Part shown: piece after piece, positions 38,245 through 46,667 of the stretch
Layout: each line of letters begins with the position of its first letter
Position numbering within the stretch: the first letter of the stretch is position 1
Assembly: GCF_003114815.1 (NCBI RefSeq)
Contig: NZ_BFAZ01000001.1
Location: 62,001-126,000, forward strand
Origin: Leptospira ellinghausenii
GTDB taxonomy: Bacteria; Spirochaetota; Leptospiria; Leptospirales; Leptospiraceae
DNA: 64,000 nucleotides
Direction: 5' to 3'
Notes under the pieces: generated by a model
Database searches by the model: none
The model's input: only the letters and a program-made list of their open reading frames with translations
What the model was told of the DNA's origin: nothing
Made by a program: the position numbers and the translations under genes

Positions 38245-39581
38245 ATTGCTTTTGAGAAAACGGGACCAGCTGGTTTACTCGATTGGAGTTTTTCATCAAA
38301 CGCCATCGCAATGATTCTTAAAAATGGTTTTCCTAGCTCTGTAACACTTAGTGTTTCTTCGTTCCAAAAAACCAATTTATCTTTTTCCATTTCCGATAAA
38401 AAATCTTTAGTATGGTTTAACAAATCAGTGGGTACTTTTACTTCCCAAGAAGTCATCAGTTCTAAAATTAAGAGTTTTCGCAAACGATCTGAGTTGGAAA
38501 GTTTATGGCCTCTCAGGATTGGTAATTTCCCGTCCAAAAGAGATTTTCTATACTTCATTTCCAGTTTGATATTTTGGAAAAATAAATTTGGTGTTTCAGA
38601 AATAGCAGATGATCCAAGTCCAAGCATCACATCGGTTTTGGAGTCACTGTATCCCATAAAGTTTCTATGTAATTGTTTGGAATGGAAAGCTTTCCATAAT
38701 TTATCATGAGGAAGAGCAAAATGATCCATACCAATTTCTCTGTATCCTTCTTTTTCTAGAAGTGATCTTCCCATTTCATATAACTCACGTTTGAGAGTCG
38801 GGTCTGGTAAATCTGCTTCCGTAAATAAACGTTGTGATGCTTTGATCCATGGTACGTGAGCATAAGAATAAAATGCAATTCTATCTGGTTTTAATTCTAA
38901 TGTTTTTTCCACGGTGTATAACATGGAGTTTAGCGATTGTTTGGGTAATCCATAAATTAAATCAAAATTAACTGAATTGAATCCTAGTGATCTTGCTTCT
39001 AAGGTGATGTTTTCAGTTAGTGCAAATGGTTGGGTTCGGTTTACCAATCTTTGCACTTCTGGGTCAAAATCTTGTACCCCTAAACTGATTCGTTTGAAAC
39101 CTAAATTGTGTAAGAGTTTGAGTTGGGAAATTCGTGTTCTTCTTGGATCTACTTCAATAGAATATTGTGGATCAATCGAAGAGGGTAATTGGTTTAAGAT
39201 AGATTCGATTGTCGATTGAAGGTTGTAATCGGAAAGGTAAGTTGGGCTACCTCCACCTAAGTGAAGTTCACTGAGATCTTTTCCTTTTAAAGAAGGTACT
39301 TTTTGTAAATACAGGTCAAGTTCCGTTTTGATTGCTTTGACATAAGGTTCTTCAACGGTGTGGTTTTTTGTTATTGATGTATTACAGCCGCAAAACGTAC
39401 ACAAAGTTTCACAAAATGGAATGTGAAGGTACATCGCAAGTTTTGATTCTTTTGGGGAAAGGTGTGTTTCTAATGATTCAATACATTCTTCCACTGTTGG
39501 TGAATCTGTCCAGTAAGGTACGGTTGGATAACTTGTGTATCTTGGTGCTGGAGTATCGTATTTTTGGAGTAAGTGTTTCAT
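38241..39581 (-). CDS. hemN: Oxygen-independent coproporphyrinogen III dehydrogenase
   Basis: 446 aa radical-SAM enzyme converting coproporphyrinogen III to protoporphyrinogen IX. The iron-sulfur/SAM motif is LHIPFCETLCTFCGCN, with the extra CGC typical of true HemN; ELHLGGGSPTYL and the VDPRRTR and FGVQDFDPEVQ-like segments follow. Starts with ATG overlapping the hemE stop by four bases. Function confident. Confidence 0.95.
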   Translation of the reverse strand: MKHLLQKYDTPAPRYTSYPTVPYWTDSPTVEECIESLETHLSPKESKLAMYLHIPFCETLCTFCGCNTSITKNHTVEEPYVKAIKTELDLYLQKVPSLKGKDLSELHLGGGSPTYLSDYNLQSTIESILNQLPSSIDPQYSIEVDPRRTRISQLKLLHNLGFKRISLGVQDFDPEVQRLVNRTQPFALTENITLEARSLGFNSVNFDLIYGLPKQSLNSMLYTVEKTLELKPDRIAFYSYAHVPWIKASQRLFTEADLPDPTLKRELYEMGRSLLEKEGYREIGMDHFALPHDKLWKAFHSKQLHRNFMGYSDSKTDVMLGLGSSAISETPNLFFQNIKLEMKYRKSLLDGKLPILRGHKLSNSDRLRKLLILELMTSWEVKVPTDLLNHTKDFLSEMEKDKLVFWNEETLSVTELGKPFLRIIAMAFDEKLQSSKPAGPVFSKAI

Positions 39582-40621
39582 GTACTAAACACCTTTCTTG
39601 TTGTTTCGATGAGGAGATGAACAGATTCTTCTGGAGTGAATTGTAATACACCATGTCCAAGTCCTGCCACCCAACCAACACGTTCTTTTGGTTCCAATTC
39701 TTTGATCGGCAAAAGGTATTCTTGGATTTTTTGTTTGAGGGTTGATTTGTCTGCAAATAATAACTCTTGGTCAAAATTACCCTGAATGAAACCTTTGCCA
39801 CCAAATTCTTGTAATATGGTTGGGATTGAAAACCGGTGATCCACTCCGAAACCAACTAAGTTTTGAATGGAATGGATTTGTCTAATTTGTGATTCTGTTG
39901 AATTTTTGGCATAATAACCAATTTGATTTGGGAAGGATTTTGTTAGCTCTGTAATAGGTTCTGTGACATACCTCCGGAAATTAAATGGATCTAACATTCC
40001 GGCTGCAGTATCAAAGATCATCACCACTTCAGCTCCACCTTGCAGTTGTAACTCGATATTTCGCTTTAATAGTGGTACAAGAATCGAATAAAATTGATCT
40101 ACAAACTCTTGGTTTGTTTTGATAAACGATAAATTTCCGTCATGTTTTCCTATACTAGCATAGGTCATAAGGGTAAAAGGGCCACCAACAAATCCAATTA
40201 GAGAAACATCTTTTGGTAATACTTCTCTCGTTCGGATCACTGCCTCTTTTTGGAAGTAAAGTCCTTCAATGGCTTCATCAACTGGTTTTAGTTTTTTAAG
40301 ATCTGAAAGGGAGGTAAGTGAGAAGGATAATTTAGGGCCAGGATCATAAGTAAGACCCATACCGAGTGCTTCTAATGGGAAAAGTATATCTGAAAATAAG
40401 ATACTAACGTCAAATCCAAATTCTTTTACGGGACCTAGTGCCACTTCGGCTGCAAGTTCAGGTTGTTTGCAGAGTTCCATAAAACTATAGGTTTCTTTAA
40501 GTTTACGATAATGAGAGTGGTATCGCCCTGCTTGGCGCATAAACCAAATTGGAGGAGTATTTTGTGGAACTAACTGGATCGCATTTGCAAAACGTTCATT
40601 GTGGTATTTGGTTGTGATCAT
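39578..40621 (-). CDS. hemE: Uroporphyrinogen decarboxylase
   Basis: 347 aa. Converts uroporphyrinogen III to coproporphyrinogen III. Seen: PPIWFMRQAGRYH, the family signature, then SILFSDILFPLEALGMGL and GFVGGPFTLMTY. It lies 3 bases after hemL. Normal length. Confidence 0.97.
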   Translation of the reverse strand: MITTKYHNERFANAIQLVPQNTPPIWFMRQAGRYHSHYRKLKETYSFMELCKQPELAAEVALGPVKEFGFDVSILFSDILFPLEALGMGLTYDPGPKLSFSLTSLSDLKKLKPVDEAIEGLYFQKEAVIRTREVLPKDVSLIGFVGGPFTLMTYASIGKHDGNLSFIKTNQEFVDQFYSILVPLLKRNIELQLQGGAEVVMIFDTAAGMLDPFNFRRYVTEPITELTKSFPNQIGYYAKNSTESQIRQIHSIQNLVGFGVDHRFSIPTILQEFGGKGFIQGNFDQELLFADKSTLKQKIQEYLLPIKELEPKERVGWVAGLGHGVLQFTPEESVHLLIETTRKVFST

Positions 40622-40624
40622 GAT

Positions 40625-41902
40625 TTAGCCCTTTAATGCCTGTTTGATTTTTTCAAGTGTAAGATCGATGATGTCTTTCGTATGGACTGTGGATAAAAAT
40701 CCTACCTCGTAACCGCTTGGTGCAAGATAAACACCTTGGTTTAGTAGTTTGTGGAAAAAAGTTGCAAAGTTGGATTTGTGAGAGTTTGGAATATCTGCAA
40801 TCGTTCTGATTGGTTTTTCCGTTTTCTCTTTTAACCAGAACAAACTTCCAAATGTCACTGCTTCCCAATTGGGATCACCAGATTCTTTTAATAATGTTAT
40901 GATTCCATCTGTGAATTGTTTGGTGGTTGTTTCCAGAATTGGATACGGATTTTCGTTCCATGCTTTGTAAAGGGTTTTGAGCCCGGCTCGCATCCCAATG
41001 GGATTGGCAGACAAAGTTCCTGCTTGGTAAACAGGACCACTTGGTGCCACGAGATCCATAAATTCCCGTTTTCCAGCATAAGCTCCCACTGGAAATCCTC
41101 CGCCGATGATTTTTCCATAACATACTAGATCAGGAACAATTCCTGTGATGCCCGCCATCCCTTGGAAGGAAACTCGGAAACCAGAAATCACTTCATCAAA
41201 TAGAAGTAATACGCCATACTTTGTGGTCAGTTCACGGCATTTTTTTAGGAATTCAATTCTTTGTGGAAGTAAACCGTAATTTGCAGGTAAAGGCTCTATC
41301 GCCAAACAAGCGATATTTGAACCTTCTCTCTGGAACAATTCCTCTAGTTTTGTTTCGTCATCTAAAGGGAGGACAAGTGTGTTTTGAATGATTTCAGGTC
41401 CAATGCCTTTGCTATCACTTGAACTAAGGCCTGCAAGGCCCGAACCTGACTTAACTAAAAGTTGATCAAGGTGGCCATGGTAACAACCATCGAATTTCAA
41501 AATTTTGTTTCGCCCCGTTGCAGCTCTTGCCACTCGTAAGGCACTCATGACAGCTTCCGTTCCCGAGTTTACAAATCGTATTTTTTCGACCCATGGAATT
41601 CTTTCTGTGATGAACTCTGCAAGTTCCAATGAATAAGGTTCACAAGCACCAAAAGACCATGCTTTCCTGACAGTATCTTCCACTACTTCTTGGATTTCCG
41701 GATGTCTATGTCCAAAGAGAAGTGGCCCAAAACTCAAACAATAGTCGATATAGTTTTTTCCTTCGACTGACTTAAGATAGGCGCCATTTGCTTCACTAAA
41801 AAATACGGGAGTTCCACCAACGGAAGAAAAAGATCTTACTGGGCTATGGACTCCACCAGGAACTACTTGTTTTGATCTTTCGAATAAAGATTCTGAATTC
41901 AT
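40625..41902 (-). CDS. hemL: Glutamate-1-semialdehyde 2,1-aminomutase
   Basis: 425 aa PLP enzyme forming 5-aminolevulinate. Seen: [40 protein letters not shown] and the PLP Lys in [14 protein letters not shown]. Together with HemA it gives the C5 pathway. Overlaps hemB by four bases. Confidence 0.97.
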   Translation of the reverse strand: MNSESLFERSKQVVPGGVHSPVRSFSSVGGTPVFFSEANGAYLKSVEGKNYIDYCLSFGPLLFGHRHPEIQEVVEDTVRKAWSFGACEPYSLELAEFITERIPWVEKIRFVNSGTEAVMSALRVARAATGRNKILKFDGCYHGHLDQLLVKSGSGLAGLSSSDSKGIGPEIIQNTLVLPLDDETKLEELFQREGSNIACLAIEPLPANYGLLPQRIEFLKKCRELTTKYGVLLLFDEVISGFRVSFQGMAGITGIVPDLVCYGKIIGGGFPVGAYAGKREFMDLVAPSGPVYQAGTLSANPIGMRAGLKTLYKAWNENPYPILETTTKQFTDGIITLLKESGDPNWEAVTFGSLFWLKEKTEKPIRTIADIPNSHKSNFATFFHKLLNQGVYLAPSGYEVGFLSTVHTKDIIDLTLEKIKQALKG

Positions 41903-42852
41903 GAATATAACCTTTTTGATATCCTTGCACCGTATGTGATTAAAAAAGAAGAACCAGCTCTACGAAATACATCCCAAGTTTCTTTTAAACCATCTTCAAA
42001 ATCTAAAAAACCTTCTTTGGCTAAGTATACTAAACTTGCATATTCACCACTCACTTGGTAGGCACCAGTGGGAAGCCCTGTTTTTTCTTTGATGGGACCA
42101 ATTAAGTCGATAGAAGTCATTCCTGGTTTAACCATCAGTAAATCAGCACCTTCTTCTTTGTCACGAACCGAAGTATGAATGGCAGTATCTTTATCTCTAA
42201 CGTCTAGTTGGTATCCACTACGATCACCAAACTGTGGTGAGGAGTCTGCTGCTCCTCGGAAGGGGCCGTAAAAGTGACTTTTAAATTTCGTGGAATAACT
42301 CATAATCGGAACATGAGTATGGTTGTTTTCATCTAAAATTTTTCGATGTGACAATACACGCCCATCCATCATATCACTTGGTGCAATTCCATCAGCACCA
42401 GAATCTGCGTAGATAAGAGCAAGTTCAGACAATCGTTTTAATGTTAATTCTAAATTGATTGTCCCTTTGGGATGAAAGTGACAACAATGACCTGTTGTCG
42501 TAACAGAACAAATGCATGTGTCTAACCACAAAAACATCTCAGGGAAAGTTTTTTTAATTTGGCTAATATTGGATTGGTAAAAGTCCTTCGAGAAACTTGT
42601 GTCTGACTTTTCACTAGGTACCATAAAGAGTAAAAATTGTGAAACCCCAGATTTTAAATCCGATTCAATCTGATTGTATATTGTTTTGTTTGTATCGCGA
42701 TAAACATCTGGTAAACCTTTGATTGGTTCTTTTTCATCGATACCTTCTACTAAAAACAATGGTTGGATCATTTTATTTACGTTAAGTGAACCTGATTCAC
42801 TCAAATGGCGTAAGTATTGGTTGGAACGAAGTCGAAGGGTTTTTGTTTTCAT
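41899..42852 (-). CDS. hemB: Delta-aminolevulinate dehydratase (porphobilinogen synthase)
   Basis: 317 aa. Condenses two ALA molecules. The metal-binding stretch is [16 protein letters not shown], slightly unusual where most have SHGHCG, and [18 protein letters not shown] plus [15 protein letters not shown] (Schiff-base Lys) and LMVKPGM (second Lys) are present. Overlaps hemCD by four bases. Confidence 0.96.
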   Translation of the reverse strand: MKTKTLRLRSNQYLRHLSESGSLNVNKMIQPLFLVEGIDEKEPIKGLPDVYRDTNKTIYNQIESDLKSGVSQFLLFMVPSEKSDTSFSKDFYQSNISQIKKTFPEMFLWLDTCICSVTTTGHCCHFHPKGTINLELTLKRLSELALIYADSGADGIAPSDMMDGRVLSHRKILDENNHTHVPIMSYSTKFKSHFYGPFRGAADSSPQFGDRSGYQLDVRDKDTAIHTSVRDKEEGADLLMVKPGMTSIDLIGPIKEKTGLPTGAYQVSGEYASLVYLAKEGFLDFEDGLKETWDVFRRAGSSFLITYGARISKRLYS

Positions 42853-44402
42853 TGTTTGATGTACTTCTCAGCCCAAGATTCAAAAGATAAGGAAACAAAA
42901 ATTTTGTTTTTAGAACCTTCTTCACCTAGCGCATGTTTAATTTTTCTGAATGTACTACCAGGACCAACAAAATGGATTACATTCAGTAGTTCTGGGAATC
43001 GTTTGGTAACGATGTCAAATTCAGAACCACTTCTCCAATAAGCGGCTTTGATTTTGGATGTATCAAAAGGGATTGGTATTTCTGGTGCGGAAACAAAGTA
43101 GGTAGGAATCACAGGATAAACACTAGAATGTTTGTCTGAATCCATATGTGTCAGTTTTACAAATTTAGGTTTTCTTCCTAAGATTGAATCAATTTCGGGT
43201 GGTTCACTTTCACCGAGTCCATCACAAGTTCCATTCACCCAAAATCCACGAAGAGCAAGGTCTTTCCAAGTGGAAAGTCCAGCAGACCATAAGATTTGGT
43301 TACTTGGATTTACGGATAAATCCAATGGAAACGCATACCCTCTGGATACAAATACATCTACATCTTTTGGAATGCTATATGTAAGCCGTTCCCTCTGCCT
43401 TGCAGCCATTTTTGCGTTAGGTGGCCAAACTTCCTCTTTAGAAAATGAAAAGTTGGGACTATCTGATAGTTCCTTCGTATGTAGGATTTCACCTTGTTCG
43501 GTGATTCCTCTAACAAATGTGACTTTTCCATAATCCCTTTTTAAAACTGTGACTCCAATCTTTTGGTGGCAACCTCCACCATACTTCGACAAAATTTCTC
43601 TTTCTTCGTTCGCAGTGAGTTCGGTTTCAGGATCAACGATTTGTGTTAATAATGATTTAAGGTGTTTGTCTTCTTTTCGGATTTCTGCACATAACGCACC
43701 CTGTGCGGGAGCACTGGGAAAAATAGAAGAAGGTAAAACCATAAATAAAGAAAGATTTAATGTTTCTCTTATGAGTTGTTTAATTTCTTTTAGTTCGGGT
43801 AATACATTTTCATGGTCTTGGAAATTTAGGATTCTATCCAAAGCAGCTTTTGCTACCAAAATACCACCAGACTCATGATCTAAATATTTACGAAGCCGAG
43901 TTTGGATATTCCCTCGAACAGATTCAATATTGATTTCAAAATTATTGATAGGTGTTGGGAAATAATTCTTAAGAAATTCTTTGATATGGTATTCACGTCT
44001 TGGTGAGGATGTGAGAATTGTGATCTCATTTGGCAAATTGATCCATTTTGTTTTTTTGAATAATAAAACATCACGTACATCTTCACGACTTAAAATGGGA
44101 ATTAGTGTTGTGTCGTTTCTTTCTTTTAGATCCATATCTTTAAAAGAGTGGATCACAATGTCCAATTTATGATTGAGTAAGTCTTCTTGTAGGTCTTTTG
44201 TAAAAATTCCTTGGCCAGCAAATTGCCAAAGTGGAGTTGTTAAATCCTTATCTCCAGATGATTCTCGAAACACAGTTTCGAAGTTTATCTCTTTGTTTTT
44301 CTCTTGTAACGCTTGTTTGACAGTGTGGATTTGAATGCGAGATAGTAGGGAGGACCTACCTCCTATTTTGATTGTTTCAGACAAGTAAATCTTCCCATCC
44401 AT
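42849..44402 (-). CDS. hemC: Fused hydroxymethylbilane synthase and uroporphyrinogen-III synthase
   Basis: 517 aa. About 1-310 is HMBS: GQGIFTKDLQEDLL, IVIHSFKDMDL, APAQGALCAEIRKED and the dipyrromethane-carrying Cys in GGGCHQKIGVTV. The rest (about 315-517) is too long for HMBS alone and ends in a segment (AYWRSGSEFDIV, then IHFVGPGSTFRKI) that fits HemD. A hemC-hemD fusion has been described in Leptospira; HemD is the less certain half, as that family is very diverged. Fusion avoids release of hydroxymethylbilane. Start overlaps hemA by 26 bases. Confidence 0.88.
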   Translation of the reverse strand: MDGKIYLSETIKIGGRSSLLSRIQIHTVKQALQEKNKEINFETVFRESSGDKDLTTPLWQFAGQGIFTKDLQEDLLNHKLDIVIHSFKDMDLKERNDTTLIPILSREDVRDVLLFKKTKWINLPNEITILTSSPRREYHIKEFLKNYFPTPINNFEINIESVRGNIQTRLRKYLDHESGGILVAKAALDRILNFQDHENVLPELKEIKQLIRETLNLSLFMVLPSSIFPSAPAQGALCAEIRKEDKHLKSLLTQIVDPETELTANEEREILSKYGGGCHQKIGVTVLKRDYGKVTFVRGITEQGEILHTKELSDSPNFSFSKEEVWPPNAKMAARQRERLTYSIPKDVDVFVSRGYAFPLDLSVNPSNQILWSAGLSTWKDLALRGFWVNGTCDGLGESEPPEIDSILGRKPKFVKLTHMDSDKHSSVYPVIPTYFVSAPEIPIPFDTSKIKAAYWRSGSEFDIVTKRFPELLNVIHFVGPGSTFRKIKHALGEEGSKNKIFVSLSFESWAEKYIKQ

Positions 44403-45249
44403 TCATAATATGAAGTTGTTCTTCCTCCCGTTCTCTTGTGAGTTCCGTGAGATAGTATTGTAAATCCATTTTGACTGTTTGGATTTGTTCGTCGGTTTCG
44501 TGTAAGTCATTTAGGATTTGTGAAAGTGGTATGTAGTGATCATAATTTTTGTTTTCATCTTTATTTTCTCTAAAATCTAAAATGATAGATGATGATCGTA
44601 TCATGTCTTCCCAGTTAAATGGCAAAAAACTAGAGGCAATGATGATTGCTTCATGACTTGGTTTATAATCTTCCCAATGGTGAGTGGTGATTGGGTAAAG
44701 GGCACTCAGTTCTTCGAGTCGGGTATGGTTCCGACCAACCAAACGAACTACTTTTTGTTTGGATACAAGATAAGGCAAAATCGAATCTACGAGTTTACCT
44801 GTGCCAAGCAGGGTGACTTCCTTGTGGTTATGTAGATAGGATTCTGTAACACTTCCATAGGTTTGTCTGCCAATGCCAACAAGATACTTGGACCGAATTT
44901 GTTTGGTATGTTCTAAAATTTGGTCTCTGAGGCGGAGCAGTGACGTTCCAAAATTGGAACCGTTTGTATTTTCCTCACGGAAACGATCCCGAAACTGTGC
45001 TTGGATTTCTGATTCTCCAAATAACTTGGATCGTAAACCCGAGACCACTTCGAGTAAAAATCGATAGGCATCATATCCGTGGTAAACTTCCCAACCCTCA
45101 AAAAAACGTTCATTTCCTTCCATGGGAAAAATCCGATTGTCAGTGAAGACAAGTGTCCTTTGACAAGTTTTCCAAACCTCTAGATGAGAATCGTCTAAAG
45201 GCTTAGAGATGGGATCAGTCGAATGGAGTAGAATCAGGTTTGACCACAT
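44377..45249 (-). CDS. hemA: Glutamyl-tRNA reductase, short form
   Basis: 290 aa, against about 400-430 for usual HemA. The catalytic Cys is in KTCQRTLVF, followed by EVVSGLRSKLFGESEIQAQ (the GLDSMVLGE-type motif) and the NADPH site VTLLGTGKLVDSIL. Roughly 20 residues of the usual N-terminus and the whole C-terminal dimerisation helix region are missing. It makes glutamate-1-semialdehyde, the entry to the heme operon. ATG 45249 lacks an SD; a hem-box lies 32-47 bases upstream. First gene of the minus-strand operon to hemY. Confidence 0.88.
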   Translation of the reverse strand: MWSNLILLHSTDPISKPLDDSHLEVWKTCQRTLVFTDNRIFPMEGNERFFEGWEVYHGYDAYRFLLEVVSGLRSKLFGESEIQAQFRDRFREENTNGSNFGTSLLRLRDQILEHTKQIRSKYLVGIGRQTYGSVTESYLHNHKEVTLLGTGKLVDSILPYLVSKQKVVRLVGRNHTRLEELSALYPITTHHWEDYKPSHEAIIIASSFLPFNWEDMIRSSSIILDFRENKDENKNYDHYIPLSQILNDLHETDEQIQTVKMDLQYYLTELTREREEEQLHIMNGWEDLLV

Positions 45250-45280
45250 AATTTTATTCTATCAAATACATCCTGGGTAC

Positions 45281-45296
45281 TGTCACAAGATTGTCA
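45281..45296 (-). promoter_or_regulatory. hem-box (HemR site) upstream of hemA
   Basis: On the minus strand the sequence is TGACA-ATCTTG-TGACA, a direct repeat exactly matching the TGACA-N6-TGACA hem-box reported for the response regulator HemR in Leptospira biflexa. It lies 32 bases upstream of hemA, between hemA and the divergent msrB. The regulator genes (hemK, hemR) are not in the window. Confidence 0.85.
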
Positions 45297-45319
45297 GTTC
45301 CTAAAAAAAATAAATGTGA

Positions 45320-45340
45320 TATTGATACTTAATCTCAATA
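45320..45340 (+). promoter_or_regulatory. 21-base inverted repeat in the msrB promoter region
   Basis: TATTGA (45320-45325) and TCAATA (45335-45340) form a perfect inverted repeat around a 9-base AT-rich centre, 19 bases before the msrB start. It resembles sites of Fur/PerR-type regulators in size and AT content but no consensus is met. Regulator unknown. Confidence 0.4.
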
Positions 45341-45358
45341 AGAGAGGCAAACGATACG

Positions 45359-45745
45359 ATGGAAAATCAAAATTGGAAAGAGGTTCTCACTCCACTACAG
45401 TACCAAGTGACCAGAGAGAAGGGCACCGAACGGCCGTTCACTGGTGAATACTATGCTCACAAAGAAAAAGGTACGTATTTATGTGTGTGTTGTGGAGAGG
45501 CTTTGTTTTCTTCAGAATCAAAATATGATTCAGGAAGTGGATGGCCGAGTTATTATGAGCCAGTGCGAAAAGATGTGATCGCAACCGAAACTGACAAAAC
45601 CCATGGTATGGTTCGAACTGAAATCATGTGCCAAAATTGTGGAGCACACTTAGGACATGTATTTCCAGACGGGCCAAAACCAACAGGTCTTCGTTATTGT
45701 GTGAATTCTGCTTCCTTAAAATTTCAAAAAAAGGAAACGGAATGA
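45359..45745 (+). CDS. msrB: Peptide methionine-(R)-S-oxide reductase
   Basis: 128 aa. Repairs oxidised methionine. Seen: [20 protein letters not shown], the zinc Cys pairs (CVCC and CQNC), [23 protein letters not shown] and the catalytic Cys in [11 protein letters not shown]. Divergent from the hem operon, with a palindrome and the hem-box in the shared region. Single gene. Confidence 0.96.
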   Translation: MENQNWKEVLTPLQYQVTREKGTERPFTGEYYAHKEKGTYLCVCCGEALFSSESKYDSGSGWPSYYEPVRKDVIATETDKTHGMVRTEIMCQNCGAHLGHVFPDGPKPTGLRYCVNSASLKFQKKETE

Positions 45746-45762
45746 AAGTACCATTGAATTTC

Positions 45763-46215
45763 TTATTCTTGTAACCAAGATACTTCTTGGCAAGTTTCCC
45801 ATTTCCTTGGACTCACTTCCTTTCCATTCCATTGTGCTAATGTATAGGAATCCGAGCGGATTCCGACTCGTTTCACAATTTGGTTGGCAAGGGAAGAATA
45901 ATGAAGTGCCTCACAACTATGTCCAAGTTTCGTTTCTAATTTTGCCATTTGGAAAAGTAAATGTGCGTTTCCTTCAGTGTCTTTCATCCCAATCGATTGT
46001 TTGAGTAAAATTGCTTTTTTGAGATCATCTCGTGCGGATAAGAAGTCTCCTGATTCCATTTTTTTTGCCGACCGTTCTTCCAATTCAGCAATGACCATAG
46101 GGATTCGAGACAGGCGAGTGTGGACTAAGATTTCTTCCACAGATTGGTCCAACTGAGGTTCTGCCCACAAACCAATGGAAATGATGAAAAAGAGAGCGAA
46201 ATGATAAAACTTCAT
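45763..46215 (-). CDS. Unknown exported 150-aa protein, possible TPR-like helices
   Basis: From ATG 46215 with AAGGAACC upstream. Signal peptide YHFALFFIISIGLWA, then helical repeats (SARDDLKKAILLKQSIG, GNAHLLFQMAKLETKLGHSCEALHYSSLA) that look like two TPRs. Probably periplasmic. The frame extends to 46518 but that would be antisense to RNase P RNA, so the short form is chosen. Not recognised as a family. Confidence 0.72.
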   Translation of the reverse strand: MKFYHFALFFIISIGLWAEPQLDQSVEEILVHTRLSRIPMVIAELEERSAKKMESGDFLSARDDLKKAILLKQSIGMKDTEGNAHLLFQMAKLETKLGHSCEALHYSSLANQIVKRVGIRSDSYTLAQWNGKEVSPRKWETCQEVSWLQE

Positions 46216-46320
46216 ACGTTGGTTCCTTACTGTTTTCAATTCATGGATCAGTTTGCATAAATTGTGCCAAAGTTTTGAAATACTCCTCGACGCACTTCTG
46301 AAATCTAATTTCAATGAAAG

Positions 46321-46667
46321 AGACTCTGGCCGAGCGATCGCCTTTTTGTTTCCCTCTGGAAACAAAGGGGAGGAAAGTCCGGACACTAGGGGACAATCGG
46401 ACCAAGTAATGCTTGGGCTTTTTCTTTTTAGCAATAAGAAGGAAGGGACGGAAAGTGCAACAGAAAGAATACCGCCTACCCTGGTAGGTAAGGGTGAAAT
46501 GGTGGAGTAAGAGCCCACCGCTTTGTTTGTGAAAACAATGGCCGGTAAACCCTCCGATGTGCAATCTCAAGTAAACAACCGTTATGAGCCTGTCCCGCCA
46601 GGTTGTGGGTAGAGAGCATTAGATAAATGATCGCCTAAAACAGAATCCGGCTTACGGGCCAGAGTCA
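46321..46667 (+). ncRNA. rnpB: RNase P RNA component
   Basis: Catalytic RNA of RNase P. The ends pair perfectly in P1: GACTCTGGCC (46322-46331) with GGCCAGAGTC (46657-46666). Conserved parts include GAGGAAAGTCCGGAC (from about 46370), ACAGAAAGAATACCGCC (about 46459-46475), GGTAAGGGTGAAA and TGGAGTAAGAGCCCACCGC, and the 3' AGATAAATGATCGCC with ACAGAATCCGGCTTA. About 347 bases, bacterial type A. A T-run follows at once and the last bases overlap the end of the NERD gene on the other strand. Confidence 0.97.

Noticed and set aside
46216..46518. Upstream extension of the exported 150-aa protein gene (frame opens to 46518)
   Set aside because: It is antisense to RNase P RNA and lacks a signal peptide at its start; ATG 46215 has a good SD and a signal peptide.
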